Source of the DNA: Amycolatopsis nalaikhensis
Lineage (GTDB): Bacteria; Actinomycetota; Actinomycetes; Mycobacteriales; Pseudonocardiaceae
DNA length: 64,000 nt
Assembly (NCBI RefSeq): GCF_030264295.1
Contig: NZ_CP127173.1
Location: 9,741,501-9,805,500 of the forward strand
Direction: 5' to 3'
The position numbers were made by a program, and so were the translations under genes. Shown here piece after piece: positions 14,880 to 24,639 of this stretch; the stretch's first letter is position 1; each line of letters starts with the position of its first letter. Below the pieces are notes generated by a model. It ran no database searches, was not told the DNA's origin, and worked only from the letters and a program-made list of their open reading frames with translations.

Positions 14880-17800
14880 CTAGTCGCCGAGGTTGGGCAT
14901 CGGCCGGTTCGAGCCCCACCTGATCGGGGGGTCGAACGCGCCGCTGACCGTGTCCAGCTTCGTTCCCTTCGGCGGGAACTCCGGCAGGAAGTTGGGCTCC
15001 TTGTTGTACTGGATGAACTTCTGCACGTCCGGCGTCAGGCCCTTGTACTCCGCGTCGAGCTTGACGTGGTCGCGGATGCCCTGCTCGGCGGGGTTGGCCG
15101 CGTCCTTCCACTTGACGTTGTCGCTGGCCGTGACCGAGTAGTCCACCTTGAGGTCGTTGGCCTGCTTGCGGAACTCCGCCGGGGTCGAGGTCATGCCCCA
15201 CTCGTTCATCTTGCGCTGCAACGTCGCGTCGCTCATGTTGTTGACGCTGTCCTTGAACTGGCCGATCCGGATGTCGGCCTGCTTCAGCTTGTTCTCGAAG
15301 TTGCCCGACATCTGGGAGTTCGCCTTGCGGGACAGCGTGGTCATGTTGTCCGCGGTGCCGGAGCCGCCGAGGTCGTTGTTCTTCAGGTGCCCCTTGATGA
15401 AGTAGCCCTCGTCGGTGTCGGGCTTGTACCCGTACTTGTCGTTGGGGTTGCGGAGCTTGTCGAGCTCGGCCTGCAAGCGCGGGTCGAAGTTCGCGTGCTT
15501 GGTCGCGTTCAGGTCGTTGACGTCGGTGAGGTGGTTGCCCGCCGGCATGGTCCCACCGGGGTACTTCCCCCTGCCGGAGCCGTCGAGCGAGCCGCTGCCC
15601 TGCTTCCCGCCGCCTTCCATCACCGTGCGGCCGGAGTCGCCGTGCGACTTGTTGGCCGCGCCGGTGATCGGCGGGTCGTACCGGCCGGTCCGCGGCTTCT
15701 TGCCGCCGGAGCCCGCTCCGGCGGCGCCGTTGCCCGCGCCGGGGTTGGGGTTCGGGCGCTTTTTCGAACCCTTCTTGCACGGGGCCGGATCCAGGAAGGT
15801 TTCGTCGTCGTCGAGGAACGCGGTCGGGTCGTCGGCGTAGTTGACGACCTTGCCGTTGTTCCGCGTCAGGCCGAGCGGGTCGGCCGCGAGGAACGGGTCC
15901 TCGACGTAGGTCTCCGGGTTCAGCGCCGGGGTCAGGCCGAGCGGGTCCGGCGAGATGTAGCGGGCGTTGGCCGGGTCGTAGTAGCGGAAGACGTTGTAGT
16001 GCAGGCCGGTTTCCGCGTCGTGGTACTGCCCGGGGAACCGCAGCGGGGTCGGCGAGCGGACGCCGGCCGCGGTCAGGCCCCACAGGCTCGTGCGCACCGG
16101 GCTGACCGTGCCGTGCTCCGGGCTGACCAGCTCGGTCGGCGTGCCGATCTCGTCGGTGATCACCGCGGACACCTCGACCCGCCCGTCGGCCAGGGTGCGC
16201 GCCTGCGCCACCACGCGGTCTTCGTCCGGGTGGTGGATCCAGGTCAAGGTCTCCACCGGGGCGCCGCCGGCGGTGTGCCGGGCCTCGACGAGGTTCGTGC
16301 CGTCCCAGGCGAAGTCGACCCGTTCGACGACCGCGCCCGTGGCGTCCAGGCGTTCCTTGGCGGTACGCCGGTCCAGCGCGTCGTAGCGGTAGCGCCACCG
16401 GCTGCCGTCCGGCGTGCGGACCGCCACCAGGTGGTCGTGGGCGTCCCAGCCGAACGTCCAGGTCAGCGCCGTCCCGTCCGGCGCGGGCAGGGTCCGCTGG
16501 ACCAGCCGGCCCTGCGCGTCGTGGACGTAGCGGACCGCGCCCGCCGCGGCGAGCACGCCCCCGGCGTACTGGCGCGGGCCCGCCTCGGGACCGGTGCCCG
16601 GTGAGGAGGAGATCAGGTTGCCGAGCACGTCGTAGGCGTAGCGCTCGGCTCCGCCGTGGTGCAGGGCGGCGGTGACGCGGCCGGCCGCGTCGAACTCGTA
16701 CCGCGCTCCCCCGGCCGGGTCCTCCCGGAACGCGACGCTGCCGTCCGGACGCCGGTGGTAGCGCGTGGCCCCGGCCGGCGTGTGCTGCGCGGCGAGCCTG
16801 CCCGCCACGTCGAACTCCTGCCGCAGCAACGGGTTCACCCCGGCGGAGAGGCCGAGTGTGCGCCCGGCGGCGTCGAGGTGCAGGGTCAGCTCGGTGCCGG
16901 CGACCCGCACCACCTCGGCGCCGTCCGCGGTCTGTCCCCAGTGGACGTCCACTCCGGACGGAGTGCGGCGGGTCTTCGCGCCGAAGGGGTAGGCGAAGGT
17001 CGTGGTCCCGGCCGCGGTGGTCTGCCGCGTGACGCGGCCCTCGGCGTCGTGCGCCAGCTCGAGCACGCCGTCCGGCCCGGTGGCGCGCACGAGCCGCCCG
17101 ACCGGGTCGTAGCGGTAGGTCTCGACGCCCGCCGGGCTGATCCGCTCGGTCAGGTTGCCCAGCAGGTCGTACCGGGACTCCACGGTCTCCCCGGCCGGGC
17201 CGGTGAGCCGCACCCGCTGTCCCGCGGCGTCGTACTCGCACCGGGTGACCCGGCCGGCGAAGTCCGTCTGAGCGAGCAGCCGCTCTTCGGCGTCGTAGGT
17301 GTAGTGCCAGGTCTGGCCGGCCGGGTTGGTCACGGAGACCAGCCGCAGCTCGGTGTCGTAGCGGTGGGTGGTGCGCGCACCGGCGGCGTCGATCGTGGCG
17401 GTGATCGTGCCCATCGGGCCGTTCTCGGTGCGGAGCACGCGGCCCAGCTCGTCGGTGCGGGACGTTTCCGCGTTCTCGCCGTCGAACGTCCACTGCCGGC
17501 GGGTCCCGTCCGGGGCCAGGACTTCCCGCAGGGACCCTTCGACCGTCCACGCGTACGCGGTCCGGCCGCCGGCGTGCTCGATCGCCCGCGGTCGCCCGAA
17601 CAGGTCGGCCTCGACGCGGGGCACGGCGAAGTCCGGCTCGGGCTCGCCGCCGCCGGTGTGCTCGAGGTGCTGGTCCGCGGCCACGCCGAGCGGGTCGGTG
17701 TAGGGGTCGGGCAGGTTCGGGGCGGCGTAGCGGCGCCGGAAGACCTGGTCGCCGTCGGTCACCTCGATGACCAGCTCGGTCTCGCTCCGCTCGGCGATCT

Positions 17801-19853
17801 CCACCCGGGAGCCGTCGGCTCGCAGCACGGCGACGAGCCGACCGTCCGGGTCGTGCTCGAACTCCGTGCGCCGGCCGAGCGGGTCGGTGCGGGACAGCAG
17901 CACGTCGCGCGGCCCCCACTCGCTGCGGGTCACGCCGCCGAGGCGGTCGGTCCGCGCGATCGTGTTGCCGTTCTCGTCGAACTCGTACACCGTCTGCTTG
18001 CCGAACGAGTCGGTCACGGTGGTGCGCCGGTCGGCGTAGGCGAGCGCGGTGTCGAGGAAGCCCTGGTCGCCGACACCCCGCACGCAGCGGCCGTGCTGGT
18101 CGTAGACGTAGCGGTACCAGGCGCCGACGTGGTTGGTCCAGCCGGTGATCCGGCCTTCGGCGTCGTGGGTGTAGTGGGCGGGCCGGGGCGAGGAGTTGGC
18201 GCGCAGGGCGAGGTGCCCGTGCTCGTCGTAGTCGTAGCGGGCGACGAGGACGTCCCCCGAATCGGACAGCGCCCGGACCGCGCGGATGCGGCCACCGGTG
18301 ACGTCGAAGGCGATCCGGGCGCCACCGGAGTGCGTGAGCAGCGCGGGCGCGCCGTCGGCGTCGTGGTCCAGCTCGGCGTAGCCGCCGCTCTCGGAGCGGA
18401 TTTCCTTCAGCAGGAGGAGGTCCGGGTTCCCCTCGGCCGGGACGAACCGGCGCAGGGTGCCGCGCGTGGGGTCTTCCAGGACGTACTCGGCGCCCTGCGC
18501 GTACAGCCGGCGCAGCGGACCGTGCGGGCTGGTGACCGTCCGGCCCGGGGCGGGCACCGGGAACCGCAGGATCATCGCGTCGGCGCTGTAGTACGTGACG
18601 GTCCCCTGCTCGACGGCCAGCCGCTCGTCGACCAGCGACGCCCACGAGGGCCCGAACCAGCGCCCGGCCCGGTAGGACGAGACGTGGTTGCGGACGATGA
18701 GCTGCCCCAGCGGCCCGGGCACGACGAGGTCGCTCTCGGTGACCAGGACATCGCCGGTCTGGACGTCGATCGGGTCGCCGCTGCCTTCCTTGCAGCCCGG
18801 TTCCTTGGTCTCGGACGTGTTCCGGTCCGGCCCCTTCGACCCCTCGGAGCCCTTGGCGCCGGCGGACTTGGTCGAGTCGCCGCCCGGCGGGTCGTCGAGG
18901 CCGCGTGAGGCAGGCGGCGGGTCGCTCTTGGGCGGATCGTTCTTCGCGGGCGGCGGGTCGTTCTTCGGCGGGTCGTTCTTGGGCGGCGAGTGGTCGCCCG
19001 TGGTCGAGGTGGAGTCGTCCCCGCCTTTGCCCTTGGGTCCGTCGAGGCCTTTGGGGTTGCCGTTGATGTCGGCGTGCTTGGGCGGCGGCGCGGCCTTGCC
19101 CGGCTTGATGTTCCGCAGGGCCTTGGCCGCGTCGGAGAACAGGTCCCCGGCCCGCTTGAGCAGCGGGATCAGCGCCTGCAGCGCCTTCACCAGCCGCTTG
19201 ACCAGATCCGCGATCTTCGACGCGGTCTTCGCCACCGCGTTGATCACCTGCGGCACCACCCACGTCAACCCGATACCCAGGGTGAACACCACCTGCAACG
19301 CCCAGCTGATCAAATGCCCGATCAGCTCGGCGATGATGTCCCGCACCAGCGCCCGCACCGCCGCCACGACCTCACCCGCGGTCTTCACACCGCTGGAGGC
19401 CCCTTCACAGCCCTTCTGCGCGGTTTCCAGCAGAGTCACCGTGTCCTGGGCGCGTTGCCGGTAGCTGTCACCAGCGGGCCCGGTCCACGTCGCGGTGTCG
19501 GCCTTGACCATCCCGGTGAGGTCTTCACCGACACTGCCCAGCTCGGTGGCGATGTTCTTCCACGTCTCGGCCTGGGCGGCGATCTCGTCGGCGTTGCCGG
19601 TCAGGCCGTTGAGGGCTTCCTTGAGCGGGCCGACGTGCTCCATCAGCCACCCGACCCCCGCGGCCAGGATCGCACCGAACGGGTCCATCGCCATCGACAA
19701 CGCATCCAGCGCGGTCCCGACGGCACCCAACGCCACCGACGCCCAGTCACCGCTCTCGATCGCGGACTTGAGGTCGGCCGCCGACTCCGCGAGCGAAATC
19801 CCCGAATACGCCTTCGTCGAATCCTGCGTCGGCGCGACCAGCGGATTGCTCAC
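14880..19853 (-). CDS. RHS/YD-repeat polymorphic toxin with nuclease-like C-terminus
   Basis: I chose GTG 19853 (VSNPLVAPTQDS...), preceded by AAGGT; the product has 1657 residues. Order of domains: a helical WXG/LXG-like N-terminus to about residue 210 with an ADTATWTGPAGDSYRQR segment and two hydrophobic helices; a Pro/Lys/Asp-rich linker (repeats of KNDPP, about 265-325); a DUF6531-like start (GDPIDVQTGDVLVTESDLVV); roughly twenty YD repeats; the RHS core (GLHYNVFRYYDPANARYISP, DPLGL) near 1320-1355; then a variable C-terminal domain of about 300 residues. That domain contains FIKGHLKNNDLGGSGTADNM and LSRKANSQMSGNFENKLK, similar in form to GH-x2-N nuclease-type toxins. A WXG-like start suggests type VII export; this is inference. 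The downstream DUF3592-like gene is the immunity candidate. Confidence 0.85.
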   Translation of the reverse strand: MSNPLVAPTQDSTKAYSGISLAESAADLKSAIESGDWASVALGAVGTALDALSMAMDPFGAILAAGVGWLMEHVGPLKEALNGLTGNADEIAAQAETWKNIATELGSVGEDLTGMVKADTATWTGPAGDSYRQRAQDTVTLLETAQKGCEGASSGVKTAGEVVAAVRALVRDIIAELIGHLISWALQVVFTLGIGLTWVVPQVINAVAKTASKIADLVKRLVKALQALIPLLKRAGDLFSDAAKALRNIKPGKAAPPPKHADINGNPKGLDGPKGKGGDDSTSTTGDHSPPKNDPPKNDPPPAKNDPPKSDPPPASRGLDDPPGGDSTKSAGAKGSEGSKGPDRNTSETKEPGCKEGSGDPIDVQTGDVLVTESDLVVPGPLGQLIVRNHVSSYRAGRWFGPSWASLVDERLAVEQGTVTYYSADAMILRFPVPAPGRTVTSPHGPLRRLYAQGAEYVLEDPTRGTLRRFVPAEGNPDLLLLKEIRSESGGYAELDHDADGAPALLTHSGGARIAFDVTGGRIRAVRALSDSGDVLVARYDYDEHGHLALRANSSPRPAHYTHDAEGRITGWTNHVGAWYRYVYDQHGRCVRGVGDQGFLDTALAYADRRTTVTDSFGKQTVYEFDENGNTIARTDRLGGVTRSEWGPRDVLLSRTDPLGRRTEFEHDPDGRLVAVLRADGSRVEIAERSETELVIEVTDGDQVFRRRYAAPNLPDPYTDPLGVAADQHLEHTGGGEPEPDFAVPRVEADLFGRPRAIEHAGGRTAYAWTVEGSLREVLAPDGTRRQWTFDGENAETSRTDELGRVLRTENGPMGTITATIDAAGARTTHRYDTELRLVSVTNPAGQTWHYTYDAEERLLAQTDFAGRVTRCEYDAAGQRVRLTGPAGETVESRYDLLGNLTERISPAGVETYRYDPVGRLVRATGPDGVLELAHDAEGRVTRQTTAAGTTTFAYPFGAKTRRTPSGVDVHWGQTADGAEVVRVAGTELTLHLDAAGRTLGLSAGVNPLLRQEFDVAGRLAAQHTPAGATRYHRRPDGSVAFREDPAGGARYEFDAAGRVTAALHHGGAERYAYDVLGNLISSSPGTGPEAGPRQYAGGVLAAAGAVRYVHDAQGRLVQRTLPAPDGTALTWTFGWDAHDHLVAVRTPDGSRWRYRYDALDRRTAKERLDATGAVVERVDFAWDGTNLVEARHTAGGAPVETLTWIHHPDEDRVVAQARTLADGRVEVSAVITDEIGTPTELVSPEHGTVSPVRTSLWGLTAAGVRSPTPLRFPGQYHDAETGLHYNVFRYYDPANARYISPDPLGLTPALNPETYVEDPFLAADPLGLTRNNGKVVNYADDPTAFLDDDETFLDPAPCKKGSKKRPNPNPGAGNGAAGAGSGGKKPRTGRYDPPITGAANKSHGDSGRTVMEGGGKQGSGSLDGSGRGKYPGGTMPAGNHLTDVNDLNATKHANFDPRLQAELDKLRNPNDKYGYKPDTDEGYFIKGHLKNNDLGGSGTADNMTTLSRKANSQMSGNFENKLKQADIRIGQFKDSVNNMSDATLQRKMNEWGMTSTPAEFRKQANDLKVDYSVTASDNVKWKDAANPAEQGIRDHVKLDAEYKGLTPDVQKFIQYNKEPNFLPEFPPKGTKLDTVSGAFDPPIRWGSNRPMPNLGD

Positions 19854-20065
19854 GGGTGACCTTCTCCCTCTCCCCGGCGTCAACAGCCGAAGCTAGCAAG
19901 CGGCACCCGAGTGGATCACGCGGACCCCGGCGATTTCCCCTTCGGCCAGCCGATCGTGCCCCCGCGCCCGGCGCGGCGCCGGAATCGTGCCCGATTCGCC
20001 GGGTTCACCCGGGACAGCCCCGCATCCCGGCAGCCGCGTCCGGTCTGCGTTCCGTTCCGCACGGG

Positions 20066-22441
20066 TCAGCTCCGCGTCCATTTCTGGGCGCTGCCGCCGG
20101 TACAGGTCTGCAGGGTCACCGGCGTGCTGTTCCCCGTGCCGTTCCCGCTCGGGGCGAGGCACAGTCCCGAGGGGACACCGGTGATCGTCCCGTCGGCGGC
20201 GGTGGTCCACTGCTGGTTGGCCCCGCCCGTGCAGTCCCAGATGATCACCCGGGTGCCGGCGGTCGTGCCCGCGCCCTCGGCGTCGAGGCACTTGCTGCCG
20301 TACACCAGGAGCTGCTTGCCGGAGGTGAGGGTCCACTGCTGGTTGGCGCCGCCGTTGCAGTCCCAGAGCGTCACCTGGGTGCCGTTGGCCTGGGACACGT
20401 TCGGGACGTCGAGGCAGCGGCCGGAACCGGTGTTGCGCAGCACCGACGTCGACCCGCCGCCCGAGCCCGCGACGCCGAGGTTGTCGAACTGCGCCGTCTC
20501 CCCCTGACCCGTGCCGATCCCGATCTGACCCGCCGGGAAGGTGCTGTCGGTGACCGTGCCGAGCACCGTGCCGTCGACGGAGGCGGTGATGGTGCTGCCG
20601 GAGAAGCCCAGCGACAGCTTGTGCCAGCTGCCGGTGCCGAGCGCGGTCGTCGTGCCGCTGCGCAGGGTCGTGTTCTGCTGGCTCGTGTTGTTGCGCCGGA
20701 TCGACCAGGCACCGGTGTCGCTCACCCGCAGGTAGTACGCGTTCAACGCGCCCTGGTTGCCGGTGTCCTGCGCACCGGCCCGGCCGAGAAGCTCGACGTA
20801 ACCGGGCTTCTCCAGCAGCACGTCCGTGCTGAGCGTGTAGTTGCTCCAGGCCACGTTGCCCAGCAGCGCGTACGGGTCGGTGGTCTTCTTCCACGGGATC
20901 GCCTTCTGCGGAGCTGCCTGGCGCACGCACGTGCCCGCGCGGCCCGCGCCACACGCGGACGTCTCGAAGGCACCCTCCATGTCCATCAGGTACTTGGCTT
21001 CCTTGCCCTTCGCGTACCCGTCGAAGTCGTCGCTGTAGGGCAGGTTCAGCGAGCCCTGCGGCGGGCTCGTCGCCGTGCCCTTGCCCTGCCCGGTGGTGGT
21101 CGTGACGGTGTAGAGATGGCCGGGCTGGACGGTCAGGGAGAAGGCACCGCCGGACGGCGTGACGTCGGTGCTGTGCACGAAGTGGTCCGCGGAGTTGTTC
21201 GAGTTGAGGTTGGTCGCCCACACGTGCACCTGTCCGGTGGACAGCCCGCCGGTGACGGTCAGGTTCAGCGTCTGGGCCGACGTGGCGTCCATCGTCTCGA
21301 TGATCGTGCTGTAGTCGCCGGTGTTCGGCGCTCTCAGCGAGACGTAGCTGCCGTTGGCGCGGTTGCCACCGAGATAGCCGCTGGAGGCGTCGAGGTACTT
21401 CCAGCCGGGGGCGGTGAACTGCGTCGTGTGCGCCAGCGCCCACGCGTCCTTGCCGACCGAGTAGTACCCCGACCACGGCTGGTTGGCCAGGATCAGCCCG
21501 ACCGTCGGCCAGGGGATGTTCGGCGTGGTGGCGGCGATCAGGTCCCAGTTGAGGTACGCGGTCATCTTGCCGTCGAGGTAGACGCGGTTGATCCCGCGGG
21601 CCAGCGGCTTGGCGCCGTCGTTGTAGTCCTGGGAGCCGTTTTCGCTGGACCACAACGTCTTCCCGGTGTCGACGACGTTCGACGGGACGCCGCAGGACGT
21701 CTGCGCGCCGAGGTAGCCGCAGGTGTAGTGGGCACTGAGGACGTCGGTCGCGGTGCGGTAGGCCGTGTTCGTCGAGATGGCGCTCGCGGGTCCCCAGTCG
21801 CCCGGCCACGAGTCGCCGGAGATGAGCTTGACGGCGCTGTACCCGTTGGCGTTGAGGGCGTTGCGCATGGTGACGGTCCAGTCGGCGCTCCACTGCTTCT
21901 CGTTCTGGACGGTCGTGAGGTAGTCGATGGTCAGCCCGTGCTGCTTGGCGCAGCCCAGCCACGACAGGTAGTAGCCGGTCAGGTCGTTGGAGAAGAAGGT
22001 GCCGTTGCCGATCCAGCCCGGCGCGCCCCAGGGCAGGCCCACCAGCTTGATGCCGGGGTTGCGCGCCTTGGCCTGCTCCATGATCCACCACTCGTACCCG
22101 CGGTCGCAGTCGAGGTCGCCGCGGAAGTGCGCGTGGCTCGGTTCGGCCCCGCTGGTGGAGTTGGTGTCCCCGCCCATCTCCACCTTGAGGATCTGCAGGG
22201 CGGCGCCGTACCCGGGTTTGAACAGGTAGTCGAGGATCTGGCCGCGTTGCGGCTCGGGGTAGTCGATCAGCAGGCGGCTGTTGCCCCCGCCGCCGCTGAC
22301 CGCCCCGACGCCGTCGAACGTGCGCCCGGCCGAACCGCCGTTGATCGTGATCGACGTGGCGGCCTCGGCCGGCGCGGCGGCCACCACTGTCCCGGCCAGG
22401 ACGACGGCCGCGGCCATCGCCGCTCTTACCCTTCCGAGCAT
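20066..22441 (-). CDS. Secreted GH59 beta-galactosidase (galactocerebrosidase-like) with C-terminal ricin domain
   Basis: The ATG at 22441 follows GGAGGAG by 7 bp. The 791-residue protein has a Sec signal peptide (to about AEAA, residue 28), a GH59 (clan GH-A) barrel starting at GRTFDGVGAVSGGGGNSRLL, and predicted catalytic acids E181 (acid/base, TVQNEKQW) and E267 (nucleophile, LWSSENGS). A beta-sandwich region follows to about 660, then a ricin-type trefoil with three repeats ending in QQW or QKW (GRCLDV, KCLDAEG, GLCLAPSG). The family removes terminal beta-galactose; in a bacterium with this neighbourhood a plant galactan or arabinogalactan substrate is likelier than sphingolipid. It lies 26 bp downstream of the GH29 gene. 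Confidence 0.88.
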   Translation of the reverse strand: MLGRVRAAMAAAVVLAGTVVAAAPAEAATSITINGGSAGRTFDGVGAVSGGGGNSRLLIDYPEPQRGQILDYLFKPGYGAALQILKVEMGGDTNSTSGAEPSHAHFRGDLDCDRGYEWWIMEQAKARNPGIKLVGLPWGAPGWIGNGTFFSNDLTGYYLSWLGCAKQHGLTIDYLTTVQNEKQWSADWTVTMRNALNANGYSAVKLISGDSWPGDWGPASAISTNTAYRTATDVLSAHYTCGYLGAQTSCGVPSNVVDTGKTLWSSENGSQDYNDGAKPLARGINRVYLDGKMTAYLNWDLIAATTPNIPWPTVGLILANQPWSGYYSVGKDAWALAHTTQFTAPGWKYLDASSGYLGGNRANGSYVSLRAPNTGDYSTIIETMDATSAQTLNLTVTGGLSTGQVHVWATNLNSNNSADHFVHSTDVTPSGGAFSLTVQPGHLYTVTTTTGQGKGTATSPPQGSLNLPYSDDFDGYAKGKEAKYLMDMEGAFETSACGAGRAGTCVRQAAPQKAIPWKKTTDPYALLGNVAWSNYTLSTDVLLEKPGYVELLGRAGAQDTGNQGALNAYYLRVSDTGAWSIRRNNTSQQNTTLRSGTTTALGTGSWHKLSLGFSGSTITASVDGTVLGTVTDSTFPAGQIGIGTGQGETAQFDNLGVAGSGGGSTSVLRNTGSGRCLDVPNVSQANGTQVTLWDCNGGANQQWTLTSGKQLLVYGSKCLDAEGAGTTAGTRVIIWDCTGGANQQWTTAADGTITGVPSGLCLAPSGNGTGNSTPVTLQTCTGGSAQKWTRS

Positions 22442-22467
22442 GGTGGGTCTCCTCCGGAAACGGGACA

Positions 22468-24441
22468 TCAGACGGCCGTGACGGTCCACTGGTTGTTGGT
22501 GCTGCTGTTGGGCGCCCACAGGACCACGGTCGAGCCGGACGCGGTGTTGCCCGCGCCGTCGAGCGCGGTGCCGGTGGCCCGGTTGACGATCTGGTAGCGG
22601 CCGTTCCCGACGCCCGTCAGCCGCCACTGCTGGCTCTCGCTCCCCGTCCAGCCCGCCTGCACGGCGTTGACCCCGTTGCCGGTGCGGCCCGCGCTGTCGG
22701 CGACCATGCCGTTGGTGCGGTTGACGATCCGGTGGTAGCCGGTGCCGAGGTCCACCAGCTGCCAGTGCAGGTTGGTGGAGCCGTCGTAGGACCACTGCTT
22801 GAGCACCGACCCGGATGCGACGTTCCCGCCGCTGTCGAGCACCAGCCCGGTCGTGACGTTCGCGATCCGCACCCAGCCGGTGGGGACCGGCCCCGACCCC
22901 GGTACCGGGATCTGGCCAGAGAACGTCAGCTTCACCACGTACGCCGAGGCGTCGAACGGCGGCGTGGCCGACGGCATCCGGACGTGCAGCCCGGCGCCGT
23001 CCTGGGTGCGGTCGGGCAGGTCGGTGGCGGCCCCGGCGGTGGGGCCGAGCAGTTGCACGGTCTTCAGCGAAGCCAGGTTGATCCGGTTCGAGCCGAGCGT
23101 CGTGATGTCCAGCGTGGCGCCCGGCCAGCCCAGGACCGTCGCGTACAGGACGGTGTTGTCCTTGCTGCGGGTGAACCGGATGTCGCGGCCGGTGCCCTCG
23201 CGCGGGGTGGTGAAGGAGCCGCCGCCCATCTGCGTCGGGCCTTCGCCGTAGACCGACCAGGCGCGGGTCGCGTAGATCGACTCGCCGAAGCGGCCGAGGT
23301 GGTCGCCGATGCCGAGCAGGATCGAGCGCTGCCCGGCCGGGATGGCGCCGTCGGCCGTGGGCGCGATGTTGAGCAGCATGGTGCCGTTCTTGCTGACGCG
23401 GTCGATCAGCGCGTGCAGCATCGCCTTCATCGAGTAGTAACCGATACCGGTCGTGTAGCACCAGCTGGAGCTGGAGATGCTGTCGTCGGTCAGCCAGTAC
23501 GGGTTCTGGATGTCGCCCGGGCCGCCGCGTTCGAAGTCGTAGACCTCGCCGCGGTTGTTGAAGCCGTCCTTGTAGGTGGCGACGACGTCCTTGTTCCACG
23601 CGACGGCCTTGTTGTAGTAGTACGCCAGGAAGTTCAGCCGCCGCGACTCGTCGACGCGGGGCAGGTTGAAGTCCTGCCAGAGCAGGTCCGGCTGGTAGCC
23701 GTCGATCACCTCGGCGAGTTTGTCGTACCAGAGCTGGTTTTCCGCCGCCGAGCCCAGCTGGCCGTACAGCTTGCGCAGACTGGCGTCCGACTGCGCGGGC
23801 ACGTGGTCGTAGTAGCCGGTGAAGTGGTAGGCGTGGTGCAGCGACACCATGAACTTCAGGCCGCGGGCGCGGATCGCGTCGGCGTGCAGCCGCACCAGGT
23901 CCAGCCGCGGCCCCTTCGCGACCGAGTTCCATTCGCTGACGGCGCTGTTCCACATCGAGAAGCCGTCGTGGTGCTCGGCGACCGGCCCGGCGAACCGGGC
24001 CCCGGCGTCGGCGAACAGCTGCGCCCACTCGGCCGGGTCGAAGTTCCCGCCCGCGGACTTCAGCTTCGGTGCGAACTGGACCCAGTTGCCCGCCTTGTCG
24101 CGGGCTCCGTTGACGAAGTTGTGGTACGGCCACACCGACGGATCGCCGTACACGGCCTTGTGGTGGTTGTTCTCCGCCGAGCCGGCGACGTACATGTTCC
24201 GCGGGTACCACTCGTTGCCGAACGCGGGGACGCTGAAGACACCCCAGTGGAAGTAGATGCCGAACTTGGCGTCCTGGAACCACTCCGCCGCCGGCGGATG
24301 CTGGTCGACCGACGACCAGACGGGCGTGTAGCTGCCCGGCCCGGCCGTGGCCGCCGCGGCGCCGCCGCGCAGGAGGCCGGCCGTCGCGGCGCCGCTCACG
24401 GTGATCAGGCCCAGCATGGTGCGGCGGCTGAACGAGGACAT
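22468..24441 (-). CDS. Secreted GH29 alpha-L-fucosidase with C-terminal ricin-like domain
   Basis: The 657-residue protein has a Tat-type signal (SFSRRTMLGL), so it is probably exported folded. The catalytic barrel shows AKFGIYFHWGVFSVPAF, VAEHHDGFSMWNS and YQPDLLWQDFN; D257 in LWQD aligns with the known GH29 nucleophile. NGTMLLNIAPTADG is also typical. A beta-domain follows and then, from about 525, a second type of trefoil (IANVTTGLVLDSGGNVASGS, repeated three times). It should release alpha-fucose from xyloglucan or arabinogalactan. It heads a two-gene unit with GH59 and is divergent from the GH27 gene across a 198-bp control region. Confidence 0.9.
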   Translation of the reverse strand: MSSFSRRTMLGLITVSGAATAGLLRGGAAAATAGPGSYTPVWSSVDQHPPAAEWFQDAKFGIYFHWGVFSVPAFGNEWYPRNMYVAGSAENNHHKAVYGDPSVWPYHNFVNGARDKAGNWVQFAPKLKSAGGNFDPAEWAQLFADAGARFAGPVAEHHDGFSMWNSAVSEWNSVAKGPRLDLVRLHADAIRARGLKFMVSLHHAYHFTGYYDHVPAQSDASLRKLYGQLGSAAENQLWYDKLAEVIDGYQPDLLWQDFNLPRVDESRRLNFLAYYYNKAVAWNKDVVATYKDGFNNRGEVYDFERGGPGDIQNPYWLTDDSISSSSWCYTTGIGYYSMKAMLHALIDRVSKNGTMLLNIAPTADGAIPAGQRSILLGIGDHLGRFGESIYATRAWSVYGEGPTQMGGGSFTTPREGTGRDIRFTRSKDNTVLYATVLGWPGATLDITTLGSNRINLASLKTVQLLGPTAGAATDLPDRTQDGAGLHVRMPSATPPFDASAYVVKLTFSGQIPVPGSGPVPTGWVRIANVTTGLVLDSGGNVASGSVLKQWSYDGSTNLHWQLVDLGTGYHRIVNRTNGMVADSAGRTGNGVNAVQAGWTGSESQQWRLTGVGNGRYQIVNRATGTALDGAGNTASGSTVVLWAPNSSTNNQWTVTAV

Positions 24442-24479
24442 GACGGAAAGCCTCCCCGGAATCGAAGGGCGATTCGAGA

Positions 24480-24491
24480 GTTAACGCTAAC
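24480..24491. promoter_or_regulatory. LacI-type operator in the GH29/GH27 divergent promoter
   Basis: GTTAACGCTAAC differs by one base from the perfect palindrome GTTAGCGCTAAC found at 40497. It lies 39 bp upstream of the GH29 start and about 150 bp upstream of the GH27 start. The match to three other sites in this locus and the resident LacI gene make it a strong operator candidate. Confidence 0.7.
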
Positions 24492-24511
24492 AGAAAACTT
24501 TCGGCCGTTTT

Positions 24512-24520
24512 GAAACTTTC
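24512..24520. promoter_or_regulatory. GAAACTTTC inverted repeat
   Basis: GAAACTTTC is a perfect 9-bp inverted repeat; a looser copy, GAAAACTTTC, precedes it at 24493-24502. Related nonamers occur at 36064, 36331 and 40571, always in intergenic control regions of this locus. A GAAASTTTC-type repeat is, as I recall, known upstream of Streptomyces xylanase genes. The regulator is not identified here. Confidence 0.5.
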
Positions 24521-24639
24521 ACGACTTTGGTTCCTTCGGCGGAATGCCTTGGCAGGTCGGGGAATTCGGGTATTGCCCCGGCCGGATCGGTCCGGCGAAG
24601 GTGGACACCGGGAAAATGGCCCTCCGGAAAGGGACGACG

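Noticed and set aside
14740..19263. A 1507-codon frame antisense-shifted within the RHS gene
   Set aside because: It is Arg/Pro/Gly-rich out-of-frame sequence typical of high-GC shadows; the other minus frame carries RHS domains throughout.
22442..24283. The 614-codon open extension of the GH59 frame across the GH29 gene
   Set aside because: The GH29 gene in another frame covers this stretch; the GH59 signal peptide and ribosome site fix its start at 22441.
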